Below, in pieces: positions 50,643-61,910 of a stretch of DNA of 64,000 nucleotides. Location: positions 776,001 to 840,000 of the forward strand of contig NZ_CP141799.1 of assembly GCF_035621475.1 (NCBI RefSeq), in the 5' to 3' direction. Position 1 is the stretch's first letter, and every line of letters starts with the position of its first letter. The notes below the pieces were generated by a model that did not search any database, was not told where the DNA came from, and saw only the letters and a list, made by a program, of their open reading frames with translations. The position numbers and the translations under genes were made by a program. The stretch comes from Pseudomonas paeninsulae. Its GTDB lineage: Bacteria; Pseudomonadota; Gammaproteobacteria; Pseudomonadales; Pseudomonadaceae.

Positions 50643-52550
50643 CTACAGGCCGCTGGTGACCTTGAGCACATCCAGATGCAGGCGTGCACTGCTGCTCAGT
50701 TCGCCGTCGTCGCCACAGACCGACGAGCCCGAGCGGCCGCGGGCCTTGGCCCTGTACAACGCCTCGTCGGCAGCCTTGTAGAGGCTGGCGAAGTGGCTGG
50801 CGTGCTGAGGGTAGAGGGCCACGCCGATGCTGATGGTCACCGTCAGCCGTTCGGCGCCATAGAGTACCGGCTGCGCCAGTTCGGCAAGCAGGCGCGAGGC
50901 GATCTCGCGGGCGTGCCGTTCCGCCTCGTCGCCGCAGATCAGCACGGCGAACTCATCGCCGCCCAAGCGGGCCACGGTATCGCCGCTGCGCACGTGTTCG
51001 CGCAGGCGCTTGGCAACCACTTGCAGCATCAGGTCGCCGGCATCGTGGCCGAAGCGGTCGTTGATCGGCTTGAAGTGGTCGAGGTCGATCAGCATCAATG
51101 CCACGCTTTCGCCGAGGCGTTCGGCGTTGGCCAGGGCGGTTTCGGTGCGTTCGACCAGATAGCGACGGTTCGGCAGTTCGGTCAGCAGATCGTGGAAGGC
51201 GGCGTGTTGCAGTTCCAGTTCGCGTTGCAGCAACCGCTGGTTGGTTGCGGCCAGCTCGGCGGTGCGTAGCTCCACCGCGCGCTGCAGGTCGTCGGCGTTG
51301 CCCTGGGCCAGCGCCAGGCGTGCGGTTTTCTCGCAATCGGCTTGTCTTAGCGCTGCGGCCTTTTCTTGCTTGAGCATCTGGATGCGATAGGCCAGGGCAA
51401 AGGAAAACAGGATGGTTTCTGCGGCGACCGACAGCGGGAACAGGTAGGCGGTGAAGTTGTGCGGCTCGATCAACCCGGCCGCGCGCATCACCAACACCAC
51501 GGTACTGCCGAGGACGGCGCCGTAGCCGAGCAGGTAGAAGCGCGCCGGGAAGAAACCCTGGTAGCAGCGCACGCCGGCACTGAACAGGGCGGTGGGCACC
51601 GTGACGAGCGGCGTCAGGGCGATCAGCAGGGCAGCTTCGGCGCGATAGCCGAAGGCGTTGATGGCGATGGCGATGACATACAGCAGGCAGCCGGTATTCA
51701 GCAGGCGATGCGGCCAGATCAAGCCGCGTTTGGTGTAGAGCAGCTCCTGGGTGAAGCGCATGACGAAAATGCCCCAAAGCGAGGGCAGGGTGATGCGATC
51801 CAGCCAGAAGGGCACGGCGTTGTCGGGCCACAGGTACTGGAAGCCGTGACCGGTCATGCTGAGGATGAACACCAGCACGCAGGCGGTGGCCAGCACGTAC
51901 CAGAGATAGGCCTTGTCGCGCAGGGCGATCAGGATGAACAGGTTGTAGAGCAGCAGCGCCAGGATCATCCCGTAGATCAGGCCGAAGCCGATATTTTCGT
52001 TGCTGGCTTGTTGCGCGAGGTCGCCGAGCTGCCAGATGGTCAACGGGAAGGAGTTGCCGGCGGGGTCGAGGCTGCGGAAGTACAGGGTCAGGGGGGCTTC
52101 ACCCAACTCGGGCAGTTTGAACAGCATGCGCCTATAGGCGTAGTCGCGACCCTCGGCGTAGGGCGCCGCCGTGCCCGTGGCGCGCGTGTGCCAGCCGCCC
52201 TGGCCGTCGGGCAGGTAGAGTTGCAGGTCGAAGAGGGTGATGCCGGCGTTTTCCAGCCACCACTGGCTGGGGGTGTCCTGGCCGCGCTTCAGGCTGACCT
52301 TGATCCACCAAGGGTGGCGGCTCTGGCCGACGGTGGCCCGGCCATCCGCCGGCTGAAAACGGCTTTGCACGGCCGGGTCCGCCATGTCGGCGATGCTCAG
52401 CCGAGCGCCGGTGTCCTCCAGCAATTCAATCTGCCCGTTGAGCATGCGCCCGCTGCTGGCGCTGTCGAGCAGGATAGTCGCCGCACTGACCGCGGCGGGC
52501 AGGCAGATCAGGCTCAACAGTAGAATGGACGAGGAGACTATCCGCTGCAC
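50643..52550 (-). CDS. 7TMR-DISM sensor diguanylate cyclase
   Basis: Membrane diguanylate cyclase, 635 residues. The order is a signal peptide ([20 protein letters not shown]), an extracytoplasmic 7TMR-DISMED2 domain (about 30-180), seven membrane helices (about 190-390), a coiled coil, and a GGDEF domain (about 460-625). The catalytic motif is intact ([10 protein letters not shown]), with [11 protein letters not shown] and [11 protein letters not shown], so it should make c-di-GMP. An RxxD inhibitory site is not obvious before the motif (REHVRSGD). The start is GTG at 52550 with AGGAG 7 bases upstream. It is convergent with alr and divergent from ygiQ, as PA4929 is. Confidence 0.92.
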   Translation of the reverse strand: MQRIVSSSILLLSLICLPAAVSAATILLDSASSGRMLNGQIELLEDTGARLSIADMADPAVQSRFQPADGRATVGQSRHPWWIKVSLKRGQDTPSQWWLENAGITLFDLQLYLPDGQGGWHTRATGTAAPYAEGRDYAYRRMLFKLPELGEAPLTLYFRSLDPAGNSFPLTIWQLGDLAQQASNENIGFGLIYGMILALLLYNLFILIALRDKAYLWYVLATACVLVFILSMTGHGFQYLWPDNAVPFWLDRITLPSLWGIFVMRFTQELLYTKRGLIWPHRLLNTGCLLYVIAIAINAFGYRAEAALLIALTPLVTVPTALFSAGVRCYQGFFPARFYLLGYGAVLGSTVVLVMRAAGLIEPHNFTAYLFPLSVAAETILFSFALAYRIQMLKQEKAAALRQADCEKTARLALAQGNADDLQRAVELRTAELAATNQRLLQRELELQHAAFHDLLTELPNRRYLVERTETALANAERLGESVALMLIDLDHFKPINDRFGHDAGDLMLQVVAKRLREHVRSGDTVARLGGDEFAVLICGDEAERHAREIASRLLAELAQPVLYGAERLTVTISIGVALYPQHASHFASLYKAADEALYRAKARGRSGSSVCGDDGELSSSARLHLDVLKVTSGL

Positions 52551-52746
52551 TGCATACTCCTTATGCCCGGCACTGTTACCGGCGACGCGATCGGCCGAGT
52601 ATAGCCATAAGTCTGTATGTGATCACAAATGCCGTGTGTCCAGCGCAGGCCCCGTTACCTGGGATTGTCCTAGTATCAGGGTCGGACTTGGTCAAAATTT
52701 GTGCTATATTCCGCGACCGTTTAATCCTGACATCTCGGTCATTTCC

Positions 52747-55080
<2,334 letters not shown>

Positions 55081-55098
55081 CTGGTTTTACGGTCTGTG

Positions 55099-55130
55099 GA
55101 TGGGTTAGCCGCGCAGCGGCGTAACCCATC
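55099..55130. repeat. REP-like palindrome downstream of ygiQ
   Basis: GATGGGTTAGCCGC and GCGGCGTAACCCATC form a nearly perfect inverted repeat 18 bases past the ygiQ stop. This type of hairpin occurs between many Pseudomonas genes. It may stop transcription or protect mRNA ends. Confidence 0.65.
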
Positions 55131-55140
55131 GATCAGTCTG

Positions 55141-55200
55141 TCGCGGCTAAAGCCCCTCCCACGGGATTTACGGTGTATGTGGACGGGGCTTTAGCCGCGA
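55141..55200. repeat. REP element with 16-bp perfect arms
   Basis: TCGCGGCTAAAGCCCC at 55141-55156 pairs perfectly with GGGGCTTTAGCCGCGA at 55185-55200. The centre (CTCCCAC...GTGGAC) extends the pairing in part. The arm sequence is a familiar Pseudomonas repetitive extragenic palindrome type. It sits between the convergent ygiQ and Hsp70 genes. Confidence 0.8.
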
Positions 55201-55240
55201 GCTTTTGCGCTGTTTAGAGTCCCGCCTTAACAGCTGTCGA

Positions 55241-56509
55241 TCAGCTGCCGTAGCGTTTCATTGCCTCGATGGCCAGGCCGCTGCCGATGCTGCCGAAGGT
55301 GTTGCCTTCCACATGCCGGGCGTTGGGCAGCATCGCCGCGACGCTCTGGCGCAAGGCCGGGATGCCGCTGGAACCGCCGGTAAAGAACACCGTATCGACC
55401 TGCTCGACGCTTACCCCGGCATCGCCGAGCAGCTGCGTCACGCTGGCGCGCACCCGTTCGAGCAGCGGCTCGATGGCGTTTTCAAACAACTCGCGGGTCA
55501 GCTCGGCAACCAGGCCGGGTTCTACCCGGCTCAGGTCGATAGGCCGGGCGTCCTGCTCGGTCAGGCCGATCTTGCTGTCTTCCACCTGCATCGCCAGCCA
55601 ATGGCCGTCGCGGCGCTCGATCAGCTTGAACAGGCGGTCGATGCCGATCGGGTCGACGATGTCGTAGCGCATGCTCTGTAGTTGGCGCTGCGACTGCGCC
55701 GAGTAGACCGCGTTGATGGTGTGCCAGGTGGCCAGGTTCAGGTGGGTGCTGGTGGGCATCGGCGCGGCGCTCTTCATCCGGCTGCCGTAGCCGAACAGCG
55801 GCATCACGCCCTGCAGGCTGAGCTGTTTATCGAAATCGGTACCGCCGATATGCACGCCGCCAGTGGCGAGGATATCGTCATGCCGCTCGGCCAAAGCGCG
55901 CCGCTCAGGCGACAGACGCACCAGGGAGAAGTCCGAGGTACCGCCGCCGATATCGACGATCAACACCAGCTCCTCGCGGGCGATGCCCGACTCGTAGTCG
56001 AAGGCCGCGGCGATCGGCTCGTACTGGAAGGACACCTCCTTGAAACCGAGCTTGTGCGCCACGGCCACCAGGGTGTTCTGCGCGTCCTGATCGGCGAGCG
56101 GGTCATCGTCGACGAAAAATACCGGGCGACCGAGTACCACTTCCTCGAATGGTCGCTGGGCCACGGCTTCGGCGCGATTTTTCAGCTCGCCGATATAGAA
56201 CCCGAGCAGATCCTTGAACGGCAGGGCGCTGCCCAGCACCGTGGTTTCACTCTTCAGCAGCTTGGAGCCGAGCAGGCTTTTCAGCGAGCGCATCAGCCGG
56301 CCTTCATAGCCTTCCAGGTATTCCTGCAGGGCCAGGCGGCCATAGACCGGGCGGCGTTCCTCGAGGTTGAAGAAAATCACCGAGGGCAGGGTGATCTTGC
56401 CATCTTCCAGGCTGATCAGGGTCTCGGCGTCAGGGCGCAGCCAGCCGACGGTGGAGTTGGAGGTGCCGAAGTCGATGCCGCAGGCGCGGGCGGGAGTAGA
56501 GAAGGTCAT
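55241..56509 (-). CDS. YegD-like Hsp70 family protein
   Basis: Actin-like ATPase of the Hsp70 superfamily, 422 residues. It has the phosphate-1 motif GIDFGTSNSTVGW, phosphate-2 LIVDIGGGTSDFSL and adenosine motif VFFTGGSSGIPALR. The C-terminal substrate-binding domain of DnaK is missing, so it is a nucleotide-binding domain only, like E. coli YegD. ATG 56509 is chosen because residues before it (from an ORF opening at 56668) are unrelated and repeat-derived. Cellular role unknown; no DnaJ or GrpE gene is adjacent. Confidence 0.9.
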   Translation of the reverse strand: MTFSTPARACGIDFGTSNSTVGWLRPDAETLISLEDGKITLPSVIFFNLEERRPVYGRLALQEYLEGYEGRLMRSLKSLLGSKLLKSETTVLGSALPFKDLLGFYIGELKNRAEAVAQRPFEEVVLGRPVFFVDDDPLADQDAQNTLVAVAHKLGFKEVSFQYEPIAAAFDYESGIAREELVLIVDIGGGTSDFSLVRLSPERRALAERHDDILATGGVHIGGTDFDKQLSLQGVMPLFGYGSRMKSAAPMPTSTHLNLATWHTINAVYSAQSQRQLQSMRYDIVDPIGIDRLFKLIERRDGHWLAMQVEDSKIGLTEQDARPIDLSRVEPGLVAELTRELFENAIEPLLERVRASVTQLLGDAGVSVEQVDTVFFTGGSSGIPALRQSVAAMLPNARHVEGNTFGSIGSGLAIEAMKRYGS

Positions 56510-56602
56510 GCGTCGCGCTGTTCCTGAAAAAATTACCGGGAGAAATTTTTGACGTCGCGTAGCGACGGCCCGGAGGGTGGCCGCCATGGATGGCATGGCC
56601 AC

Positions 56603-56623
56603 AAAAACGCCGGGAGCGTTTTT
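56603..56623 (-). terminator. terminator-like hairpin between YqaA-like and Hsp70 genes
   Basis: AAAAACGC-CGGGA-GCGTTTTT is an 8-bp symmetrical hairpin with T-run on both strands. On the minus strand it would end the YqaA-like transcript before the Hsp70 gene. Nearby GTGGCC...GGCCAC (56577-56602) and GTCGCGTAGCGAC (56552-56564) are further palindromes. Confidence 0.6.
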
Positions 56624-56723
56624 GCGCGAAAGCCCCGAAGGGGTGAGGCCCATGGATGTGCTGAACACAAAAAACGGCCGGGCATTCTATGGGATATGTC
56701 CGCGCAATGCTGCTGCGATTGCC

Positions 56724-57176
56724 CTATGACGCGACGAATGAACCCCAGCCCAGGGTCAGCGCGGCCAGCGCCAGGTAACGCCCGGTCTTGGCCAGGCTGA
56801 CGATCAACAGGAAAATCCAGCAGCGCTCGCGCATCACCCCGGCGACCAGGGTCAATGGATCGCCGATGATTGGCAGCCAGCTGAGCAACAGCGACCAGCG
56901 CCCGTAGCGCGTATACCAGCCCTGGGCCTGTTGCAGCCGCGGTTCACTGACCGGGAACCAGCGACGCTGGCGGAAGTGTTCGAGGTAGCGCCCCAGCAGC
57001 CAGTTGGCCAGCGCACCGAGGACGTTACCGACGCTGGCCACCGCCACCAGCAGCCACAACGGGTAGGCCTCGCTGAGCAGCAGGCTGACCAGCACCGCCT
57101 CGGACTGCAAAGGCAGCAAGGTCGCGGCGCCGAAGGCGGAGAGAAACAGGCCCAGGTAGGCGGAAAGGGTCAGCAC
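56724..57176 (-). CDS. YqaA family (VTT/DedA-like) membrane protein
   Basis: A small inner-membrane protein of 150 residues with about four hydrophobic segments. Family marks are FGAATLLPLQSEAVLVSLLL, SVGNVLGALANWLLGRYL and the SWLPIIGDPLTLVAGVMRER stretch, which corresponds to the re-entrant VTT motif. Distant relatives include DedA membrane-homeostasis and lipid-scramblase-like proteins; YqaA function itself is not established. It lies 58 bases downstream of a second minus-strand membrane gene. Confidence 0.85.
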   Translation of the reverse strand: MLTLSAYLGLFLSAFGAATLLPLQSEAVLVSLLLSEAYPLWLLVAVASVGNVLGALANWLLGRYLEHFRQRRWFPVSEPRLQQAQGWYTRYGRWSLLLSWLPIIGDPLTLVAGVMRERCWIFLLIVSLAKTGRYLALAALTLGWGSFVAS

Positions 57177-57234
57177 TGTGGGCGGGCCTGGCGGCAGCCG
57201 GCATTAAACAGCGCCGCCTTAGTCGCAGGGGGGA

Positions 57235-57966
57235 TTACGACTCCTGCTCGGCGCCGGCCATGATCTCGTCCAGCTTCAAACCGGTCAGACCGTGAATGGT
57301 GCGCCACAGGTAATAGAAAATCACCATCAGCATGATCATCGAGGGGATTGCGATCATCGGGTAGCTGAGCAGATTCATCCGGCCCAATTCGGCATTGAAG
57401 GCCTCGCTGCCGGATGGGCTGATCACGATCCACTTGGCCAGCACATAGTTCATCGCCGAGGAAAAGAAGAAGGTGCCACTCAGGTAGTAGGTGGCGGTCA
57501 GCAGGCGCGTTTCGAAGTGCTGGATATGACCGCCCTGTTCCAGGCGCTCATGGATCTTGTCGACATTGAGCACGTTTTTATTGAACAGCATGGTGCGGAT
57601 CAGCGGGTAGCGGGTGCGTGTCGATACCAGCACGGCAATGCCGATCAAGCAAGGAATCGCCGCTTCCTTGATCGCCAGCCACTGGTTGTCCAGCTTGAGC
57701 AGGCCGATGCCGCCGGTCAGCAGTACGCTGACCAGGCCGAGCAGGGCGATGAAGTTGAATTTGCGGTACTTGACCAGCTCGAAGGTGCCCCAGCCGAGGG
57801 GGAAAGCCAGTGCCAGGATCAGCGCGCCATCGGCGCCGAGCTTGGATTCGCCGCTGAGCTTCATGAGAATCAGTGAGGGAATCAGGATGCTGACTAGCAA
57901 ATCCACAAACGGGCGGGGCTTGTGTGTGGCGGTGGAGCTGTGCATGGGATCGGTCATGTCGTTCAT
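57235..57966 (-). CDS. VC0807 family membrane protein
   Basis: A 243-residue polytopic membrane protein. Hydrophobic segments include FVDLLVSILIPSLILMKL, GALILALAFPLGWGTFEL, FIALLGLVSVLLTGGIGLL and IAIPSMIMLMVIFYYLW. Conserved polar stretches are VSTRTRYPLIRTMLFN and GTFFFSSAMNYVLA. The pattern fits the VC0807 family, distantly like YciB septation proteins; the function is unknown. Three in-frame ATGs are close together (57990, 57966, 57957) and none has a strong ribosome site, so the start is uncertain. Confidence 0.75.
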   Translation of the reverse strand: MNDMTDPMHSSTATHKPRPFVDLLVSILIPSLILMKLSGESKLGADGALILALAFPLGWGTFELVKYRKFNFIALLGLVSVLLTGGIGLLKLDNQWLAIKEAAIPCLIGIAVLVSTRTRYPLIRTMLFNKNVLNVDKIHERLEQGGHIQHFETRLLTATYYLSGTFFFSSAMNYVLAKWIVISPSGSEAFNAELGRMNLLSYPMIAIPSMIMLMVIFYYLWRTIHGLTGLKLDEIMAGAEQES

Positions 57967-58194
57967 GGCGAAGGAATGAGTGCTGATCATCGCCTGCTTG
58001 GGCCTCTGCCGCCAGTCCGACTGTCGGTTGGACTGTGACAAGGTTGTGCGGCAGGGCTGTGCCGGCAGGCGGTCTTGCGGTAGCCGACGAAATTCTGGCT
58101 GAAATAATTTGAGGGTTACCCGGCGCTGCTAACACCCTGATGCTAGGGTGATATTACTCAGTGTTGGCGGTTGCCTGACCGCAGGAGGCCCGCG

Positions 58195-59142
58195 ATGCAG
58201 TTCTTCACGCGTGTGCGCTGGGCCAACCCGCTGTTGGCCGTGTGCGCCTTGCTGGCTGGCCCGCTTGCGGCGAAGGAGTGCATCGGCGTAGTGCCCGCCG
58301 GCGGCCACATCTTCTGGACTCAGGTGGAAGCCGGCGCGCTGCAGGCGGCCAGGGAAACCGGCGTCGACATCTATTTTCGCGGACCAAATCGCGAGGGCCG
58401 GGTCGAGACGCAGCTGCAACTGATCGACCGGGTCGTCGAACGCGGGTGCAAGGCGTTAATTATTGCCCCGAGCGGCACCGAGATCATCGCCAAGGTCAGC
58501 GAACTCAAGGCGCGGGGAATTCTCAGCTTCTACATCGATCGCGATGTCGGCGGCGCCGATGTGCAAGCGGTGATCGCCTCCAACAATTACCAGGCCGGTC
58601 AGCTGGCTGGGCAGCACCTGGGACAAGTGCTGGGCGGCAAAGGGCGAGTCGGGGTGATCGGCATGAGTCCGCCCGCCGCCTCCACCGACGAGCGTCAGCG
58701 CGGGTTTATCCAGGCGGTGAAGGCTGCGGGGCTACGCATCGTCTTCGATCAAGCCCTCGGCGATGATCCCGAGGTGACGTTCAGTGCCCTGCGCGCGCAG
58801 CTGCCACAGCTCGATGCGCTGTTTACCCCGAACGACTCCACCACCCGCGTCACCCATGCCGCGCTGCTGCGTCTGCACGCGGCTGGGCAGCTGCGGCATG
58901 TGGGCTTCGATGGCGGCCACTTGCTGGCTGATGCACTCGGGAACGGTCAGCTCGACGCGATGGTAATCCAGCAGCCCTACGCCATGGGCTATCGGAGCGT
59001 ACGCCTGGCCCAGCGCGCCTTGCGCGATCAGCGCGTGGAGCCGCGGCGGCGGCAGATCGAACTGGAGGTAATGCTGGTGACCCGGGAGAACCTCGATCGG
59101 CCGGAGGTCAAGGAACTCTTGGTATTACCCTGGCGCCCTTGA
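58195..59142 (+). CDS. orphan periplasmic sugar-type substrate-binding protein
   Basis: Periplasmic binding protein of the RbsB/YtfQ type (peripla_BP_4), 315 residues. A signal peptide (RVRWANPLLAVCALLAGPLA, then AK) precedes two Rossmann lobes: IGVVPAGGHIFWTQVEAGAL, ALIIAPSGTEIIAKVSEL, SFYIDRDVGG and DALFTPNDSTTRVTHAALL. There is no LacI-type DNA-binding domain. ATG 58195 follows a strong AGGAGG (58183-58188). No permease or ATPase gene is next to it, so it either joins a transporter encoded elsewhere or feeds a sensor. The ligand is unknown. Confidence 0.85.
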   Translation: MQFFTRVRWANPLLAVCALLAGPLAAKECIGVVPAGGHIFWTQVEAGALQAARETGVDIYFRGPNREGRVETQLQLIDRVVERGCKALIIAPSGTEIIAKVSELKARGILSFYIDRDVGGADVQAVIASNNYQAGQLAGQHLGQVLGGKGRVGVIGMSPPAASTDERQRGFIQAVKAAGLRIVFDQALGDDPEVTFSALRAQLPQLDALFTPNDSTTRVTHAALLRLHAAGQLRHVGFDGGHLLADALGNGQLDAMVIQQPYAMGYRSVRLAQRALRDQRVEPRRRQIELEVMLVTRENLDRPEVKELLVLPWRP

Positions 59143-59592
59143 CGTCAGGCCGGGTGCTCTGGCGTCTGGTACCGTCATTGGCGCGCTACAGCGCGGCCAT
59201 CAGGTTCCTCCTGCGTTTCCCCTGCCTGTCGGTGGCGATCATCCAGGCACTGATCGAGCCTAGCGGGTCGGCCGCACAGATCCTGCGGTTGCTGCCGTCA
59301 CAGGCAGGGTGCAGCGACGAAACCCTGAGCGGGTGAGAGGGCGGAAATGCGTCATGATGACGCGCTGAGGCGATTTCCCGCCAATGCTTGCCTCCCTGCC
59401 ATGCTGCCAGCGCAGCTGTGCTGAGTTGGTGGGATAATTGCTGCAGGTTAAATCAACCTAGCGCCATGTCCGCGGCGCTTCGCGCCATCTTTAGTGCTGC
59501 TTGTGGCCCCATGCTGGACTCGACGCCTTGTTGCCGAGCCATCACTCCAGGCCGGACATCGCCGATTCAACAGCTGTTTTGGAAAATACCTT
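59143..59592. other. 450-bp region without a recognisable gene
   Basis: Between the binding protein and the oxaloacetate decarboxylase. A 65-codon frame from 59139 (MTSGRVLWRLVPSLARYSAA) has no family resemblance that I see. No strong hairpin, promoter or repeat stands out, apart from a GGAAAATACC ribosome-site region at the right edge. Confidence 0.5.
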
Positions 59593-60465
59593 ATGCCGAT
59601 CATGCAACGAGCTTCCCACCATGAGTTGCGCAGTGCCTTTCGTGCCTTGCTCGCCTCGGACACCTGCTATCACAGCGCCTCGGTATTCGATCCCATGTCG
59701 GCGCGGATTGCCGCCGATCTGGGCTTCGAGGTCGGCATCCTCGGCGGCTCGGTGGCCGCGCTGCAAGTGCTGGCTGCACCTGACTTCGCCCTGATCAGCC
59801 TCAGCGAGTTCGTCGAACAGGCCACCCGTATCGGCCGGGTCAGCCGCCTGCCGGTGATCGCCGACGCCGACCACGGCTACGGCAATGCGCTCAATGTAAT
59901 GCGCACCGTGGTCGAGCTGGAGCGTGCCGGCATCGCCGCGCTGACCCTGGAGGACACCCTGCTGCCGGCCCAGTTCGGGCGCAAATCCACCGATCTGATT
60001 ACCGTTGAGGAGGGCGTCGGCAAGCTGCGTGCGGCGTTGCAGGCGCGGGTCGATCCGGCTCTGGCAATCATCGCCCGTACCCATGCCGGCTTATTGGCGG
60101 TCGACGAAGTGATCCGCCGTACCCTCGCGTATCAAGCCGCCGGCGTCGATGGCATCTGCATCGTCGGCATCGAGGACTTCGCCCACCTGGAGCAGATCGC
60201 CGAACACCTGAACATCCCGCTGATGCTGGTTACTTACGGCAACCCCAGGCTGCGCGATAACGCCCGTCTGGCCAGCCTCGGTGTGCGCATAGTGGTCAAC
60301 GGTCACGCCGCCTACTTCGCCGCGATCAAGGCGACCTACGACTGCCTGCGCGAACAGCGCGGCGTCGATGCCAGTGATCTCAGCGCCTCCGAACTGGCGC
60401 ACAAATACACCTTGCCCGAGGAGTACATGGCCTGGGCCGAGGAATTCATGGACGTCAAGGAATGA
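59593..60465 (+). CDS. oxaloacetate decarboxylase (PEP mutase/isocitrate lyase superfamily)
   Basis: Cytoplasmic Mg-dependent enzyme like PA4872, which converts oxaloacetate to pyruvate and CO2, 290 residues. Superfamily marks are [20 protein letters not shown], the metal-site [17 protein letters not shown] and [16 protein letters not shown] 59593 has GGAAAA at 8-12 bases; the in-frame ATG at 59602 ([10 protein letters not shown]) matches the orthologue's N-terminus better. The catalytic cysteine of isocitrate lyases (KKCGH) is absent, in line with decarboxylase rather than lyase activity. Confidence 0.9.
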   Translation: MPIMQRASHHELRSAFRALLASDTCYHSASVFDPMSARIAADLGFEVGILGGSVAALQVLAAPDFALISLSEFVEQATRIGRVSRLPVIADADHGYGNALNVMRTVVELERAGIAALTLEDTLLPAQFGRKSTDLITVEEGVGKLRAALQARVDPALAIIARTHAGLLAVDEVIRRTLAYQAAGVDGICIVGIEDFAHLEQIAEHLNIPLMLVTYGNPRLRDNARLASLGVRIVVNGHAAYFAAIKATYDCLREQRGVDASDLSASELAHKYTLPEEYMAWAEEFMDVKE

Positions 60466-60483
60466 GCCGCGCGCTGCGGCGCT

Positions 60484-60518
60484 CAGAGGTTGTGAAAATA
60501 TCGAGTGCGGTCGCGGCA
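60484..60518. repeat. family B repeat, partial copy 2
   Basis: CAGAGGTTGTGAAAATATCG plus AG (60484-60505) is identical over 22 bases to the reverse complement of 49414-49435. The next 13 bases agree at 9 positions. No matching second end is found before the next gene, so this copy looks truncated. Confidence 0.7.
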
Positions 60519-60582
60519 AGGCGCGCTGGGTGAACGCGAAGGGGAGTTGAGTGGGCTAAATGGCCCCGTGTTTCACCAGCGC

Positions 60583-61308
60583 TCAGTACAGCGGCCGCTC
60601 GGCCTCGAACATCAGCAACGTATCGCACCGGGCATTCAGCCCGGAATAGGCCGCGCATTGCGTACCGCTCAGGTTCGAATCGGTGTAGGACAGGTCGAAC
60701 TGGATGCCGAACCAGGGTCGTGACAGGTTCAGCGACCAGTCGTGGAAAACTCGCACACGGCGACCGTCGGCGAGACGCTGCGGCTCATCCAGTGCGTGGT
60801 TGGCATAGGCCAGCTGCAGTCCGGTACCGAACGGGGTGAGCGAACCCAGATCGAGCAACAAGGTGCTGTCGCGGCGCCCGGGCGCATTGCTCAGCGCCGC
60901 ACCGAGCCGGCTGCCGGCGAAATTCAGGCCGGCATAGTATTGCTGGTGATTCAAATCGCTGGCTTGCGGGAGGCTGTAGCTGATCAGCCCCAGCTCATAG
61001 CCCAGGGATGAATCGAAGGGTTGCTGGGCAAAGCCCAGGTAGGTATTCATCTTCAGCTGGCTGCCATTGCTCAGGCCGACGCTGGGCGACCATTGGCCGA
61101 TGTACCAGCCACTCCCATGCGTCAGATCCAGCCCGCCGTGGAACGCACCTGCGCTACTCGGCTGTATCAGGCCCTGAGCCATGCTGCGGGTGGGGGTGGT
61201 GCCGAGCTTGAGGTCGAAGTCGCCGACTTCACGTTCCAGTACATCGCTAGTGGCGATGCAGCCAGCGCTCAGCAGCAGGAATAGTGTCAGCAGAGTTTTC
61301 TTTAACAT
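60583..61308 (-). CDS. TorF-like putative porin / outer membrane protein
   Basis: A 241-residue exported protein. The N-terminus MLKKTLLTLFLLLSAGCIAT is a signal peptide whose LSAGC could be a lipobox, although Ser at -3 is not ideal. The mature part resembles the TorF/Gcw_chp family: GAFHGGLDLTHGSGWYIGQW, then NTYLGFAQQPFD and LGYELGLISYSLP, with alternating beta-strand pattern and a C-terminal RPLY. It differs from typical members by missing the YRFRG-type N-terminal strand. Start ATG 61308 or 61317; neither has a clear ribosome site. Confidence 0.65.
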   Translation of the reverse strand: MLKKTLLTLFLLLSAGCIATSDVLEREVGDFDLKLGTTPTRSMAQGLIQPSSAGAFHGGLDLTHGSGWYIGQWSPSVGLSNGSQLKMNTYLGFAQQPFDSSLGYELGLISYSLPQASDLNHQQYYAGLNFAGSRLGAALSNAPGRRDSTLLLDLGSLTPFGTGLQLAYANHALDEPQRLADGRRVRVFHDWSLNLSRPWFGIQFDLSYTDSNLSGTQCAAYSGLNARCDTLLMFEAERPLY

Positions 61309-61496
61309 CACGTCCATTGGCCGTTAAAAAGCAGCAATACGCTGCAGCGAAGCGCAGGAAGTGAACCTCCGTATCGCAGAGTCTTGCCGCGGCGGCTGAA
61401 ACCGCTACGGCCGGTTTAGCGAGGTTGCAAGGATCGCCACTGGGCTCACGGGCGAGGTTCCCCGTCGAGTGAGCGGCGAGTGAGCGATGGGCAGTG

Positions 61497-61730
61497 CTAG
61501 TAGACCGTTGAAATCTACCTGCGTTGCAATGCGGCGTTAAAAATGGCCGCGAATGCGAGCGCCCGGCTAGGCGGCTCCATCAAAGATGCTCATCTACAGT
61601 AGGTAAACGCCGTCTTTGACTCACGGCCGTTCGCCCTGTGGGCCAGCCTGCAGCAGTTACTCCGCTTCGCGGCGTAGCGGCCTTTTTTGCTTTGTCTTGG
61701 TTGCCTTGCCTAGATTTTCAACGGCCAGCC
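61497..61730. repeat. family A palindromic repeat, copy 2 (enlarged)
   Basis: Compared with the reverse complement of 25301-25446, it shares the left end (CTAG-AG--CGTTGAAA), CTACCTGCGTTG and GCGTTAAAAA. The middle GATGCTCAT-TACAG-AG-TAAAC and the right end (TTTGTCTTG, TTGCCTTGCC, TTTTCAACGGCC) are also shared. It is about 88 bases longer because of two extra internal stretches (roughly 61556-61583 and 61615-61675). Confidence 0.7.
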
Positions 61731-61874
61731 TGGTCAAGGTTTTCTAGGTTTTCGGGGGCCGGTGAAAGCAGGTGATCGGGGAGCGGAGTTTGCGTGGGGT
61801 GATGGGCGCGCGGCGCATCCTGCAGGCGCTGAATTTGGCTGGGGGTTGGCGGCTATGTACGGCCCATCCTGGGT

Positions 61875-61904
61875 GAGCGTTCCCGCGTGGGCGTGGGAAC
61901 GCTC
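61875..61904. repeat. REP-type hairpin before yjdM 3' end
   Basis: GAGCGTTCCC and GGGAACGCTC form a perfect 10-bp inverted repeat around GCGTGGGCGT. This is a familiar Pseudomonas REP arm, placed 7 bases past the yjdM stop on the minus strand. It may serve as a transcription stop. Confidence 0.7.
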
Positions 61905-61910
61905 GCTCGG

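Larger units (their letters stand above)
61318..61910. other. 593-bp intergenic region rich in repeats
   Basis: No gene is visible between the TorF-like gene and yjdM. It contains the long family A repeat (61497-61730) and a REP hairpin (61875-61904). The 61318-61496 part is G/C-rich with no clear structure. Confidence 0.6.

Noticed and set aside
58195..59142. LacI-family transcription factor
   Set aside because: The fold is LacI-like but the N-terminus is a signal peptide, with no helix-turn-helix.
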